DNA of 64,000 nucleotides from Branchinecta lynchi (GCA_023053575.1 JAKZAP010000003.1:31874228-31938227); one strand, 5' to 3'. Shown: positions 19,401 through 27,317, numbered from the stretch's first letter. Notes: a model not told the origin generated them from the sequence alone. Numbers and translations: made by a program.

Positions 19401-21888
19401 GCTGAGGTTTAGTCCAGACCGAATGATTTCAAACCTAGGGAATTTGGTAGTTTTGTTTTAATCTCCTCATTGTTTGACGGTGTTTATTGTGGTTTTGAAC
19501 ATTCATAGTGGCAATCGGGATGGATATTATTGTATGTGTGGTTGAAAGATCATTTTTGTGGTCCGCTCTAATCATACATGGCTGGACGTACTAATAAGTG
19601 ATACCTAGAAAAAATGCGTAAGCTCTAAAGAGTCAGGCAATATTTCTAAACTCGTTTATAAGGTGAAAATACGACGACAATATAGAGGGGGAAACATGTC
19701 ATCCAACATATCTTTGTCATCACGGCAAGCTCCAATATTATTCATGTCTAGTCCAGACGCAACGAGCGGTGTAAGCTCGACACTAGAGCAATCGGAATAC
19801 AGCAAAAGGGTATGGCCCGTGAGGGGATCGAACCCGCGACCTCCGCGTTATTAGCACGGCGCTCTAACCAACTGAGCTAACAGGCCGATGTTCTCTGAAA
19901 CGATTCAATTACTTGCAAGTGCCGGAAAAGGAATTATGGTTGACCAGACAGAATTCCGTTCATGAAGACGACCAGAAAATAATGTAGCGTTTACATGGAC
20001 AAGAAATCCCGTCGAGTAGAAAGGAATTCCGGTTGACTCGAAAGGATTTCGTTCAGAAAAAAAATCTAGCGGGACTAGAATCCTTTCATGGTGAAAGGAA
20101 TTCCGGTCTACTTGAAAGGAATCTCGTCGGCGGCGCTGGTAAAAAGAAAAAAAAAAAAGTTTAGCTAGCTTTTGAGACATCAGTACTGATGTCATAAATG
20201 CTCTCAAAAACTTTTTATTGGCTAGAGAATTTATTTTTGTAAAATTTTCTGGTTTGAAAAAATTATTTTTTCCCTCGGCGTGTAAACATAATCTTGTCAC
20301 CAAGATCGGATTCTGTTCAAGTTTTCCTATACTTGTAAACGCTCCATAAGTCTAGTGGACGAGAATCCTTTCATGATGAAAAGAATTCCGGTCTACTTGA
20401 AATAAATCTCATCGGCGGAATGGTGAAAAATAGAAAAAAAAAGGTCAAGCAAGCTTTTGAGAGCGTCATCAGTACTAATCTCCTAAATGCTCCCAAACAT
20501 TTTTTACTGGCTAGTGAATTTATTTTCGTCAAATTTTCTGGTTTTCAGCAATTTATTTTTTTCCCTACGGTTCGTTCCAGCATCTCTTCGTAGTTACTTC
20601 GGAGTAACTACGTGTGACGTCAGAAATTAACTACTACCTGGAACGGTCGAAGTTACTCCGGGACGAGATAACGCGTGTTTCTCGAATGCAAGAAGAGATG
20701 AGGACTGTATGCGGAAGGATGAACAGAACAAAATTGTTTGTTTTTGCTGCAAAAGAACGGCTTGATAATTATTTTGAAACAGATTCTTCAAAAGTGAAGG
20801 AGAAGAGGAGCTAATGCTTCAGTCTTGTTACTGGAGCAGTGACATTGATTATGCCCGTTAATTCTCCGTCTATTCCAGCTGTGCCTTTTCGGTCGTTAAA
20901 TTCTTATTTTCACTATAATTTGTTTCCTAGCCGGAATCGCAACAATCTTTCTTATCCCTGTGCAAATTTGTTAGCACAATGTTTAGTCCTTCTCAGGAAT
21001 GGAACGCCCAAGATTTTAGAATCTAAAAGCCAATTTATTTATTTATTCAACTTTATTTCAGCTTTCGCCATATACTACACTACAAACACAAAAACACTAG
21101 TAATGATGTCAAAGGTGGTTAACAAGGTTCATAAGTCAATTATCTTCTTCTCCTATAATATATAGAATAATGATAAGACTAGTAATACAAAGCAACAGAA
21201 AACAGAAAAGCATGTCTTCTTATCCCATAATCAACTATCACATTAGCTGTTTATCAGTATTTTGTTTGCCCCTGAATTTGAACCCCCTCCCCCACCCCTA
21301 AATATAGGGCTACAGAGCCAATCTAGGAACTGGAGCTTACCCTTGACCCAAAGAGCCCTCACACCAAGTTTCATCAAAATATCTCGTTCCCTTCGAGAGT
21401 TATCGTGCTCACAGACGGACGGACGGACAACTTTTGCGATGTCATAGGTATCCCTCCACTTAAGTATATTTTGGGATCCCAAAAAACCTGAGGCTAATTT
21501 TCTCTTTACCTAGGTTCAAGTCAACAAGCAACAGATCAGCTCCGTTCGTCATGACCTTGACGCCGATATGAGCGCCATGCGACCCGCGCCGCGTACAACA
21601 CAAAAGTCGTGGACAAATGACGAAATAGCCCTCTTACTCCAGGGACTTGCCAGATTCGGGAAGTCGGTCCCCACCCTAGCAGAAATCATCGGAACTAAGA
21701 GCGAGTCCCAGGTCCGAAGCTTTATCAGCCAACAGGGCGCCAAGTACAATATTGAAGAGGTTCTGAAGGAGTATGCTAATGTGCAAAAAGGGAATGGTGT
21801 TACAATTAAGGAGGAAAACAGTGTGGATTCAGTGGAGGGTGTTGGGAAAAAAGAAAGTGATGACGATGACGTAGTGAGCATAGTGTGA
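1419..21888 (+). CDS. RCOR: REST corepressor (CoREST/RCOR), 7 coding exons, 5' incomplete
   Basis: CoREST is a nuclear scaffold that ties the LSD1/KDM1A demethylase to HDAC1/2 and to nucleosomes (family knowledge). Seven exons were found by reading for family motifs and GT/AG borders: 1419-1487, 4973-5047, 8772-8986, 13182-13388, 15887-15996, 18229-18421 and 21514-21888. Their phases agree at every junction and give at least 414 residues. In order: ELM2 start ([11 protein letters not shown]), ELM2 body (ALLVWSPSP, then [17 protein letters not shown]), SANT1 ([19 protein letters not shown], then [13 protein letters not shown]), a CxxC-CxxC insert, the linker motif RRPPRGMYL followed by a helix that in the family packs on LSD1, and SANT2 ([19 protein letters not shown]). 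It ends in an acidic tail, DDDD. The first exon starts with two bases of a split codon, so at least one upstream exon is outside the window. Introns are 2.2-4.2 kb and repeat-filled. The family assignment is secure; which vertebrate paralogue it matches best is not decided. Confidence 0.95.
1662..2603. mobile_element. TIR element with CAGTGTTGCCACT ends
   Basis: CAGTGTTGCCACT at 1662 and AGTGGCAACACTG ending at 2603 are perfect 13 bp inverted termini. The body contains repeated GCGGTA/CGGTAT words. No transposase frame is seen. A second element (2078-2518) is nested inside. No clear target duplication. Confidence 0.55.
2078..2518. mobile_element. 441 bp nested TIR element with TA target sites
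   Basis: CAGGAGTGTTGCATGAAGCT at 2078 is inverted at 2493-2518, and TA flanks both ends (2076-2077, 2519-2520), as in Tc1/mariner-type non-autonomous elements. An internal repeat of the word CATGAAGCTGCC is present. Non-coding. Confidence 0.7.
2604..3528. other. CoREST intron sequence without recognised content
   Basis: Between two TIR elements in the first visible intron. Only short frames interrupted by stops. I see no family motif, tRNA or clear repeat termini. Confidence 0.4.
3691..4198. repeat. Tandem duplication, 2 x 255 bp
   Basis: ACAATAAAGAAAAAGGAAGG starts at 3691 and again at 3946. The two units look identical up to the GGAGAGAA border, so the duplication is recent. Confidence 0.9.
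4393..4856. mobile_element. 464 bp insertion flanked by TTAA
   Basis: Comparison with the short relative at 40998-41144 shows the host sequence GCAGTTAACTTTAATC split here, with TTAA on both sides (4389-4392 and 4857-4860). The insert is related in inverted orientation to 19068-19570 (shared blocks around CCGGGTTGCTG, CTCGAG, TTAGCAAAGAATTATA and TCCCGGATAATCGGCTGAG). TTAA duplication is a piggyBac trait, but the ends do not show a clear CCC terminus. Confidence 0.6.
4973..5047 (+). CDS. RCOR: CoREST exon b (ELM2 body)
   Basis: Acceptor tttctctgtttag and donor gtaagt bound 75 nt (2 + 24 codons + 1). It encodes [20 protein letters not shown] and continues VAGPD. The LVWSP core is diagnostic of the CoREST ELM2 domain. 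The element with TA-flanked CACTGTAAA ends stops about 78 bp upstream. Confidence 0.9.
5098..5608. mobile_element. TIR element with GTGTCCGAAAGCT ends
   Basis: GTGTCCGAAAGCT at 5098 and AGCTTTCGGACAC at the other end (about 5595-5608). The interior carries several inverted ATGCTGAATTAAT / ATTAATTCAGCAT blocks, so the piece can fold on itself. It begins about 50 bp after the donor of CoREST exon b. Confidence 0.55.
5907..6938 (-). mobile_element. Family A element copy 1
   Basis: In minus orientation the left terminus AACAAGACCAAAGG lies at 6938, with GATGGGATC just inside, then core repeats containing GGATTCCGGGCGAAC, then an (ACGG/ACAG)n tract at 5960-5985, then the right terminus ACGTTTTGGAATCCCAAAAA at 5907. 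About 1.03 kb. Same architecture as the other A copies. Confidence 0.8.
7255..7765 (-). repeat. tRNA-derived SINE-like sequence
   Basis: Read on the minus strand, 7758-7680 looks like a tRNA-type Pol III promoter: an A-box-like GTGATGGTTAGGTGC and, about 35 bp later, a B-box-like GGTTCAAGTCT. An AT-rich body follows and ends near 7255 in a TGAATTGAATTG tail. It does not fold as a clean tRNA. The exact ends are uncertain. Confidence 0.45.
8260..8744 (-). mobile_element. Family B element, short copy beside CoREST exon c
   Basis: The left end AACAAGAGCTACGAGCTCAT is at 8744 (minus). The right end AAGTGCCATAAAA is at 8260, preceded by a (GACGG/GACCG)n tract near 8310-8335. Only about two core units with CCGGATCCGGT and GATCCGATCACCCGTTC-like blocks remain. 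It ends 27 bp before the exon. Confidence 0.8.
8772..8986 (+). CDS. RCOR: CoREST exon c (ELM2 end and first half of SANT1)
   Basis: Acceptor atttatttatag and donor gtgagt bound 215 nt (2 + 71 codons, ends in phase 0). It encodes the ELM2 C-terminal helices ([17 protein letters not shown]), the FTPFPDEW bridge and the first SANT1 helices. A family B repeat ends at 8744, only 27 bp before the exon. Confidence 0.95.
9023..10220. mobile_element. GTTCC-type MITE split by a LINE
   Basis: The left part (9023-9204, from AGCGTGTTCCACCC) and right part (10137-10220, ending GGGTGGAACA) match the two halves of intact copies such as 27678-27988. The missing middle is replaced by the LINE fragment 9205-10136. 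Confidence 0.75.
9205..10136 (+). pseudogene. LINE reverse-transcriptase C-terminal fragment
   Basis: An open frame to a stop near 9951 encodes [46 protein letters not shown] and NRQERV, ending in [11 protein letters not shown]. This is the thumb/C-terminal region of CR1/L2/Jockey-like ORF2. It lacks the catalytic FADD region and endonuclease, so it is a 5'-truncated copy. A 3' tail of TTAC repeats (10116-10134) marks the insertion end. Confidence 0.85.
10333..10578. mobile_element. GTTCC-type MITE, diverged copy
   Basis: Starts GAGCGTGTTCTACCCTTCTA and ends GGGTGGAACACGCTCT. The middle holds an (ATT)n run (about 10466-10490) in place of part of the usual body. Confidence 0.7.
10590..11398. 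other. CoREST intron sequence, mostly unassigned
   Basis: No coding signal. Contains a G-run at 11112-11126 and, at 11179-11222, a copy of the short repeat around GGTCCTTTAA (here inverted, TTAAAGGACC). Nothing else recognised. Confidence 0.4.
11399..11530. repeat. Repeat paired with 16090-16230 (inverted)
   Basis: AAACGGTTATGTAAATTGTT and AACCGTGGGTTATT here recur as reverse complements at 16090-16230. The two copies sit in different CoREST introns. Confidence 0.6.
11640..11765. repeat. Repeat paired with 33540-33690
   Basis: CGGGGCGAAGGAGGAAAT followed by CGCATC and GCGAAAAT occurs in the same order at 33610-33650. No termini seen. Confidence 0.5.
12040..12112 (+). repeat. LINE/SINE 3' end with TTAC tail
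   Basis: TTTACTCCGCCTTTCCAAAA then TGGCGGGTCATAAATAAAT, ending in ACTTACTTACTTA. The same end occurs at 41690-41770 and, inverted, at 47118-47272 and near 24480-24530. Confidence 0.65.
12950..13157 (+). pseudogene. LINE C-terminal relic abutting CoREST exon d
   Basis: Encodes [20 protein letters not shown] then [15 protein letters not shown] before a stop. It is homologous to 31530-31712 and 32640-32842, which end at the same GACTTAGTCATAT border. About 25 bp remain between this border and the exon. Confidence 0.7.
13182..13388 (+). CDS. RCOR: CoREST exon d (end of SANT1, linker)
   Basis: Acceptor tttgattctag and donor gtaagt bound 207 nt, phase 0 at both ends. It encodes [20 protein letters not shown], the third SANT1 helix, then a basic stretch and the acidic/serine linker [17 protein letters not shown]-derived sequence ends about 25 bp before the exon. 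Confidence 0.95.
13490..13755. repeat. Foldback (P-type) element copy 1
   Basis: Opens AATGCATAAAACGAATACGT and closes with ACGTATCCGTTTTATGCATT, so the ends are inverted. The interior has CTTGGCAAGGGTCCTCGTCA. Other copies: 43850-44180, about 44292-44810 and 54918-55097. Confidence 0.75.
13871..14462 (-). mobile_element. Family A element copy 2, joined to a family B end
   Basis: The family A right terminus (TTTTTTGGGATCC then GAAAACG) starts at 13871. The A core continues to about 14460 and is interrupted at about 14085-14285 by a LINE/SINE 3' fragment containing AATGAATGAAGG. Instead of the A left terminus, a family B left terminus follows (14463-14503). Confidence 0.7.
14463..14503 (-). 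mobile_element. Family B left terminus fused to a family A element
   Basis: CAAGTGCCATATGAGCTCGT then AGCTCTTGTT is the B left end in minus orientation, directly following family A core sequence. Confidence 0.75.
14990..15777. mobile_element. Mariner-like non-autonomous TIR element copy 1
   Basis: CAGTAGAGGTATACTTATGT at 14990 is inverted near 15752-15777 (ATACATCTACTG), with TA on both sides. Homologous to 32939-33408 in the terminal 250-300 bp. No transposase frame. Confidence 0.8.
15887..15996 (+). CDS. RCOR: CoREST exon e (CxxC-x15-CxxC module)
   Basis: Acceptor tacttccag and donor gtaagt bound 110 nt (phase 0 in, two bases over). It encodes [18 protein letters not shown] followed by [10 protein letters not shown]. 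Four cysteines at exon codons 10, 13, 29 and 32 form a CX2C-X15-CX2C pattern, plausibly a small zinc-binding loop. The phase fits both neighbours, so it belongs to the CoREST frame. I do not recall this module from the vertebrate proteins. Confidence 0.85.
16241..17962 (+). mobile_element. Family A element copy 3, longest array
   Basis: Starts AACAAGACCAAAGGTTTCGA and ends ACGTTTTGGGATCCCAAAAA. The core has about eight tandem units of 136 bp (clear starts at 17014, 17150, 17286, 17423, 17559), each with a GGATTCCGGGCGAA word. A long (ACGG/ACAG)n tract lies at 17849-17910. About 1.72 kb, fills most of a CoREST intron. Confidence 0.85.
18100..18215 (+). repeat. Two tandem copies of the GGTCCTTTAA repeat
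   Basis: TATTATAGGTAAGATAGGTC then CTTTAA, and later CATTATAGGTACGACGGGTC then CTTTAA. The same motif is inverted at 11179-11222, and AAGAGGGGTCCTTTAAGGC occurs at 884-902 and 12898-12916. It ends within about 20 bp of CoREST exon f. Confidence 0.5.
18229..18421 (+). CDS. RCOR: CoREST exon f (LSD1-binding linker)
   Basis: Acceptor ttgggttttag and donor gtaagg bound 193 nt (1 + 64 codons). It encodes [14 protein letters not shown], the counterpart of the family's R-K-PP-K/R-GM-F/Y-L motif that precedes the LSD1-contacting helix, then [17 protein letters not shown] repeated GGTCCTTTAA-containing motif ends within about 20 bp of the exon. Confidence 0.92.
19068..19570. repeat. Second copy of the TTAA-flanked insertion sequence
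   Basis: Inverted relative to 4393-4856, sharing CATTCTGTTTACC, CCGGGTTGCTG, CTCGAG and CCCGGATAATCGGCTGAG blocks. More diverged, ends unclear. Confidence 0.6.
19804..19807 (-). terminator. Pol III terminator of tRNA-Ile
   Basis: TTTT on the minus strand begins 6 nt after the tRNA 3' end, the usual minimal Pol III stop. Confidence 0.6.
19813..19886 (-). tRNA. tRNA-Ile (anticodon AAT)
   Basis: A 74 nt cloverleaf. Acceptor GGCCTGT pairs with ACGGGCC, followed by discriminator A. The D arm is GCTC/GAGC, the anticodon stem CCGTG/CGCGG around loop CTAATAA (AAT), and the T loop TTCGATC. Box B reads GGTTCGATCCC. The T stem has one C-T mismatch at its second pair. A TTTT run follows closely downstream. 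It lies in the last CoREST intron, antisense to that gene. Confidence 0.9.
19987..20342. mobile_element. TIR element with GCGTTTACA ends, copy 1
   Basis: GCGTTTACATGGACAAG at 19987 and CTTGTAAACGC ending at 20342. Inside are GAAAGGAATTCCGGT blocks. The same element in opposite orientation is at 24854-25232. A partial tandem copy follows at 20345-20570. Confidence 0.75.
20343..20570. repeat. Partial copy of the GCGTTTACA element
   Basis: Repeats the order AATCCTTTCATGATGAAAAG, ATTCCGGTCTACTTGAAA and TTTTCTGGTTTTCAGCAATT seen in 19987-20342 but lacks both termini. Confidence 0.6.
21211..21486 (+). mobile_element. Family A right end, partial, beside CoREST exon g
   Basis: Holds the last core part (CATGTCTTCTTATCCCATAA), the ACGG tract (21414-21427) and the right terminus TTTTGGGATCCCAAAAAA. 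The left half is missing. The terminus is 27 bp from the exon. Confidence 0.8.
21514..21888 (+). CDS. RCOR: CoREST exon g (SANT2, C-terminus and stop)
   Basis: Acceptor ctttacctag opens a 375 nt phase-0 terminal exon ending in TGA. It carries a short coiled region ([19 protein letters not shown]), SANT2 ([19 protein letters not shown] through [12 protein letters not shown] and [10 protein letters not shown]) and an acidic tail. A partial family A element ends 27 bp upstream. No clear AATAAA was seen just downstream. Confidence 0.95.
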   Translation, partial: VQVNKQQISSVRHDLDADMSAMRPAPRTTQKSWTNDEIALLLQGLARFGKSVPTLAEIIGTKSESQVRSFISQQGAKYNIEEVLKEYANVQKGNGVTIKEENSVDSVEGVGKKESDDDDVVSIV

Positions 21889-21956
21889 TTTTTGCGTTGA
21901 GAAGTTTCATGTAGATGACTAGAAGATATGCACCTCTCAGGAGAACGGAATATTAG

Positions 21957-22640
21957 TTGCGTTTTTGCAGTTGTTGTGGTATCTGATACCACGGTGAAAA
22001 GGCGTTTTTGCAGTTATCGTGGTATCTGGCCAGTTATCGTGGTCAGGGGCGTCACGACTGGGGGGGGGGGGGAGGGGGGGACGCGCCCTCCCAATGCTGT
22101 TTGCCAGTCGGTAAAAATAACCGTTCGCGCCGCGATTTTTCGTCAAAACAGATGATTTTTGTTCATGAAAACAGTCGGTTTTTCTGAAAATTGGTCGATT
22201 TTTCGTCAAAATAGTCGGTTTTTCTGAAAATCAGTCGATTTTTTCAAAAAAGCCATTTTTGTTGTTGAAAACGGTCGTTTTTTCTGCAGAAAAAGTCGGT
22301 AAAAATTACAAGCCAGTCGGTAAATACCTTGTCCCCCCAAAAACATTTTGGTTAGTAACGTCTATGATCGTGGTATCTGATATTCAGATACCACGGTCCG
22401 ACCGTGGTAGTCATCTCACTTTCATCAATATTTGTCAAATTGGTGGGAAAGAAGTTTGGCACTTAGTGATATGGTGACTGAATATCAGTTTTTCTTTTGG
22501 GATGACTTCGAAAAGCGCAATTTCTGCAACTGTCGTTTTTGCCGAGCTCCCTATATCAGATACCATGATAACTGCAAAAAACGACTAATTGCAGATCCAG
22601 TTACCGTAGTAACAGATACCATGGATATTATGCCGAGTTT
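21957..22640. mobile_element. ATACCACGG-type repeat, copy 1, with insertion
   Basis: GTGGTATCTGATACCACGGT and later ATTCAGATACCACGGTCCG, then a body matching 48597-48960 (TTTTCTTTTGGGATGACTT, CTAATTGCAGATCCAGTTAC). A 320 bp segment, 22044-22366, starting CAGGGGCGTCACGACTGG with a G run, interrupts it. Confidence 0.75.
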
Positions 22641-22978
22641 CAGCAATGCGGGACGGATTTGACAGCAATGGGCTTCGGTGAATCTTAATCAGAGCAAGGG
22701 CCCATAATAAGTGTTACATTACTTAGTTATTGACTAGCTAGACCCTACTTTAGTTACCGTGTTCTAGGAAGATCCTAACATTTTTTTTTCGTTGTTCGTC
22801 TTCAGCGTTCGAGAGGTCTACCGTGAATGTGGAGCCAGTGTATAGCCCTAGCCTTAGGTTGCGTTCCACGTAAGTTATTATGAGTTACGATGATAAAAGG
22901 AGGAGCCAGCTGTTGATTGTGGGGTTATTATTTTATTAGAAACGACAAGAACAATAGTGCAGCCATACGACAGACAAT

Positions 22979-23587
22979 AGCTGCGTTTTTGCATTCCTGT
23001 GGACCGTAGCCGTAGCAGTTGGCCTGTGTGCTAATAAGGCGTTTTTGCACGCTTTTTGCCGTAGACTTTGTCCTGTGGGTTCGAACAGCAAACACGCCTT
23101 ATAAGCTGCTGAAACGGACAGTGGGGGGAAATTTTAAACCCTGAAAAAAACAGCTTCACAGCTAACTTCCTGTTTTTAAACTAGTGTGCTAACTAACCCA
23201 GTGTACTCTTCTGGACACACCACAACCTACAGCTACAAAAAGTTCTGGACCTCTAAACAAAAAAAAATCCCCGAATACAGAGAGTTGACCAGCAAACAGC
23301 AGCCATTCACAATACTTACATTTAAATTTGAAAAATTCATTTTTGTGTTCCAGAATTTCCAGATAACCAGGATCTTCCAATTTTGAAAGGAACCACAGGC
23401 TAAGGCCAAGGAACAACGGCATCAAGAAGGCCTTTGGCCGTAGCCTGTGGATTTCGTTCTTTGGCCGTTGGACGAAGGATTAAAAACGCCTTATGAGCAG
23501 ACAGGCTACAGGGAAAGGTTTGCCAAAACACCTAATAAGCACTGCTGCTACTCGCAGGTGTGCTGTAAGGCATGCAAAACGCAGCTA
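22979..23587. mobile_element. TIR element with AGCTGCGTTTTTGCAT ends
   Basis: AGCTGCGTTTTTGCAT at 22979 and ATGCAAAACGCAGCT at 23573-23587 are inverted. AAGGCGTTTTTGCA and AAACGCCTTAT words recur inside. Non-coding. Confidence 0.65.
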
Positions 23588-24840
23588 ACAGATAGTTGTT
23601 ATCATGTATGATGCCCCTGAATGTCGCGTTAGGGGGGGGGGCAATTTTCCTATCATGCTGGAATGTGGACGAAAATAATAATGATTGTAACGATCGTAAG
23701 TGGTAATGAGTCCGTGGAACGTAACCTTACAAGATTCTCGAGTGTTGGAGTAGAAAAGAGTTTGGGACAGAACAAGTCACAAATTTATTCAAGTATGAGA
23801 CAACTGGTCTGCGGAAACAATCCTGGATCGTCACGATCTGGGCCAGCTGGAACCGGAATCCAGAGTAGCTCTGTGTTCACATTGAATAGCCTACTTCTGA
23901 GAATTGTGTCTGATCTTGGCTATGGTAGTTAATAAGTTAAATTGTCATAAATGCATTGAAATACCCCAATTGAGGATTTGTAAGTGACTATGTAGTCCAG
24001 TGGATACGCTCCTCTTTAAATTCCTTCCAGATTTGTTCTGTTTCGGCCGCTAGATGACCTAGCATAAAGTAAACAATGACACGTTACTTTTTGGTGTACG
24101 TTTATCCAGGTTTGTTTAGCTATTTACGATTTCTCTTGGGCCTAGTCAGGTTTAATCTCTGTTCTAAGCCCCACTGTACTCGTCAAACTCAATCATGTTT
24201 GCCACTCTAGCTTCTGACTTCATTACTGCTGGTTGACTTTCCCACGTCGCCGATGTGCGACTCGGTATGAACCGAGAGCCTAATCGCTTATTCACCGCTC
24301 GGATAACTTACACCAAGGACTCACATGTGATTGTTAATGTTTCTCTAGTCCATCTGGCGGCAATTCATCTTTGGATTTTATTAGGGGCGTATACTCAAAT
24401 CGTGAGAGCGCTGATCTTGTATGGTAGATAGGGTATGTTCAGATACCGCTTGACTTAAATTTGAAGATTCAGATAGTAAGTAAGTAATTTTTTTCTGACC
24501 CGCCATTTGAAAAGCGGAGTATGTAAAATAAAATAAACGAATTAAGTAAAACACAACAAATACAATATACAGTTTTTCATTAATCGGCCAGAAAAGAATG
24601 TAGAGTGTCGTGTGCTGGCTGGGCCCTGTTGTCCAAGATTTTTGGCAGAGCCGGCGAAATTTCCAAAAGTATGACGCTTGCATCTTTAACTTAGAAACGC
24701 TCCGTTAGCATGAGCAACTTTGGCAAATGAAGCAGGTGAAAGTGTTTACTCTTTTATTATATTTTCGTCGTTGAGCAGTTTTGGAAAAGATAAGATACCG
24801 CCGTTGGATTGTGGATGGCATTTGCCTCGATAAACGCTAG
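23588..24840. other. Intergenic sequence, little recognised
   Basis: A G run at 23632-23641 and an open stretch 23663-23932 on the plus strand with no family resemblance and S/G-rich composition. Part of a LINE 3' end, inverted, near 24480-24530 (ACCCGCCATTTGAAAAGCGG). Confidence 0.4.
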
Positions 24841-24853
24841 GTAGCCTAATGCA

Positions 24854-25232
24854 GCGTTTACAAGTACAGGACAACTTGAACGGAATCCGATCTTGGTGAC
24901 AAGATTATGTTTACACGCAGAGGGAAAAAAAATTAATTGTTCAAACCAGAAAATCTGACATAGGTAAATTCATTAGCCAGTAAAAAATGTTTTGAGAGCA
25001 ATTATGACATCAGTACTAATGCCTGCTGCTCTCAAAAGCTAGCTAGACTTTTTTTTAGTACTTTTTACCAGCGCCGCCGACAAGATTCCTTTCAAGTAGA
25101 CCGGAATTCCTTTCATCATGAAAGGATTCCTGTCCCGCTAGACTTTTTTTCTACTCGTCTTCACGAACGAAATCCTTTCGAGTCGACCGGAATTCCTTTC
25201 TACTCGACGGAATTTCTTGTCCGTGTAAACGC
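24854..25232. mobile_element. TIR element with GCGTTTACA ends, copy 2
   Basis: GCGTTTACAAGTACAGGA at 24854, GTGTAAACGC ending at 25232, in the opposite orientation to 19987-20342 and sharing the same internal order. Confidence 0.75.
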
Positions 25233-25306
25233 AACATAAGGGTGATCTGGCGGTCTGGAAAGCTCCGCGAGCTTTTGCGCCGGCTGTTTTTGCGAGATCG
25301 GCTAAC

Positions 25307-25557
25307 CCGATGAAAAATTTATCCCAGGATAGTAGTATGAAGTTGTACGAAAAAGTAGCATGGAGTACTAACTGATGCTACTACATGCTTCTACTTCTAG
25401 GCTACCATGTTACTGCATTTTACTGCATGCTACTATTAGCAAGACTGGATGCTCCTAGAGCAAGATAGGATGCTACTGGATACTACTACTTAAGATTGGC
25501 CCAGTCTGAGGCACATTAAATGATAGTACTCTTTACTATTACATATCACTGGATGCC
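25307..25557. mobile_element. CCCGATGAAAAATTTA element, truncated copy
   Basis: Starts CCCGATGAAAAATTTATCC, then GCTACTA-rich sequence matching 30312-30614. It stops where CAGGGGCGTCGCTATAG and a long C run begin. Confidence 0.7.
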
Positions 25558-26330
25558 AGGGGCGTCGCTATAGGGGGTGGTACCCCCCCCCCCCCCCCCC
25601 CCCACCCTCGAAGAAAGAAAAAAGGTAGAACGGGCGCTCGCAGAGCGCCCGACCAGAAAAGTTCAACTCAACTGGGCGGTCACTCAGAAAAGATAAATGG
25701 GGGGCTGGCAGTACGCCCGAAAAGTCAGTAGCGATAGTTACTAGAGGCGTCGGCTGTTCTGGGTTCTCGAGATTTTGAAACTTAAGAATTGCATTCTCAG
25801 TCGCATGATTTGAGAGGCAGGCTTTTTCTAGACGTTCAGATACGAAGAAATTTTTAATCATATTTTGTCTTCAGCACACAGTTTTGACACGATCGGTTGT
25901 GTACTAATATCTCTCGATTCAAGTAAAAAGCAGGCTGATTTTGCTTATGGCGCACATTTCCATTAAATTGTTAGCTTCGTGCTAAGATCCTTTGTATTTT
26001 AGTAGAAATTGTAGAAAAGTATTTAATGATACGATTATTTCTCCAGTCCGACGTTTAAAAACAAAACCGGCTTCATGAGCAATGAGAGAAGATTTAATGA
26101 CAAGTCTGATTATTGCAAAATGTCATTTGATTTTTATTTTGTGTTTTAACTCTAAACTAAAAACAAGTCAACTACCTTTCATTTTTTTTTTGATGATCAG
26201 TACTTCTTTTTTTGGAAAGGCTCGAACTGAAGCACATTATCCAACTTCCAGCTAAATGTCTCAGATTTTTTTGGATTCGTCGTGAAACAAGACAGATGGG
26301 CAGATTCTGCTAAGTGGCCCTTGCCTTCAT

Positions 26331-26570
26331 TTGGGATCCGAAAAAGCGTTCTGATCATACAGGATTCGACAGAATTTGCCTACGGCGTCTTTTTTAGTAG
26401 ACTCTGTTTACTAGAAAGTCCGCCATTTCATTCGGATTTTAGGCTTGGAATTTCGGGGCTTGTGCAGCATTAAAAACTGTATAGGTTTTGTTGCGGGGAA
26501 GTAGCGTTTTGCTCCGAAAAAGTCATGGCCTACTTGAAAAATTTTACCTGCGGCGCTCATTTTCATTCTG
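26331..26570. repeat. Repeat paired with 31134-31350
   Basis: GATCATACAGGATT, TTTTAGGCTTGGAATTTCGG and GGCTTG blocks occur in the same order in both places. No termini recognised. Confidence 0.65.
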
Positions 26571-26648
26571 CCTGATATACAGTTTTGGGGATATAGTGCT
26601 GTGTTTCTTGGCTATTGTTTCTAACTGGTATGACCTTGGGCCGCCATA

Positions 26649-26950
26649 GTCCGGGCAAGAAAATAACTTTCATGTTCGGATCCAGCATGTCTCCTTCTTC
26701 CTAAATCAACTGTCTCAATAGCTTTTAAAAAATATTTGTCTTTGCCCCTTAATTTGAAACTCCCTCCCCACCCCTAAATATAGGGCTACAAAGCCCATCT
26801 ACGAACTCAACCTTACTCTTGACCCAAAGAATTCTCACACCAAGTTTCACAAAATATCTCATTCCCGTCGACAGTTATCATGCTCACAGACAGAAGGACA
26901 ACTTTTGCGATGTCTTAGGTATCCCTCGACTTAAGTTTTGGGATCTGAAC
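26649..26950 (+). mobile_element. Family A right part, partial
   Basis: Core end with GGATCCAGCATGTCTCCTTC, then CACACCAAGTTTCACAAAAT, then GTTTTGGGATCTGAACAAGG in place of the intact palindrome. Truncated on the left, and its ACGG tract is nearly lost. Confidence 0.7.
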
Positions 26951-26980
26951 AAGGATGGACAGTTTCGACAGACAACATAT

Positions 26981-27281
26981 AGAGCGTGTTCCATCCTACT
27001 TACCGTAGTAACTACGCATGACGTCACGAATTCTGGCTTTTTGCCGTCAAGGCTGGAACGATTTTTCTATTTTCCAGCAGGATCTCATACCACGATCCGA
27101 CCAATCACGTTACAGAGATGCGTAGTTACTACGCTTACTGCGCTCCCGAGCATGGTAAGCAAATAGTAATTATTAGTTACTATTCCGACAAGGTTGGAAC
27201 GGTCAGCGTAGTAACTTTTCGTGAGGATGGAATGGAAATAGTAACTAATAGTAACTATTGTTAGAAGTGTGGAACACGCTC
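26981..27281. mobile_element. GTTCC-type MITE copy
   Basis: AGAGCGTGTTCCATCCTACT to GTGTGGAACACGCTC, about 300 bp, with inverted ends, TAGTAACTA words and TGACGTCA inside. Non-coding. Confidence 0.85.
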
Positions 27282-27317
27282 ATAATGTATCTCTTAATTT
27301 TACGACAAAACTGAGTT

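Noticed and set aside
23663..23932. 90-codon plus-strand frame as a possible gene
   Set aside because: No recognisable domain, splice context or relatives in the window; S/G-rich composition could be chance.
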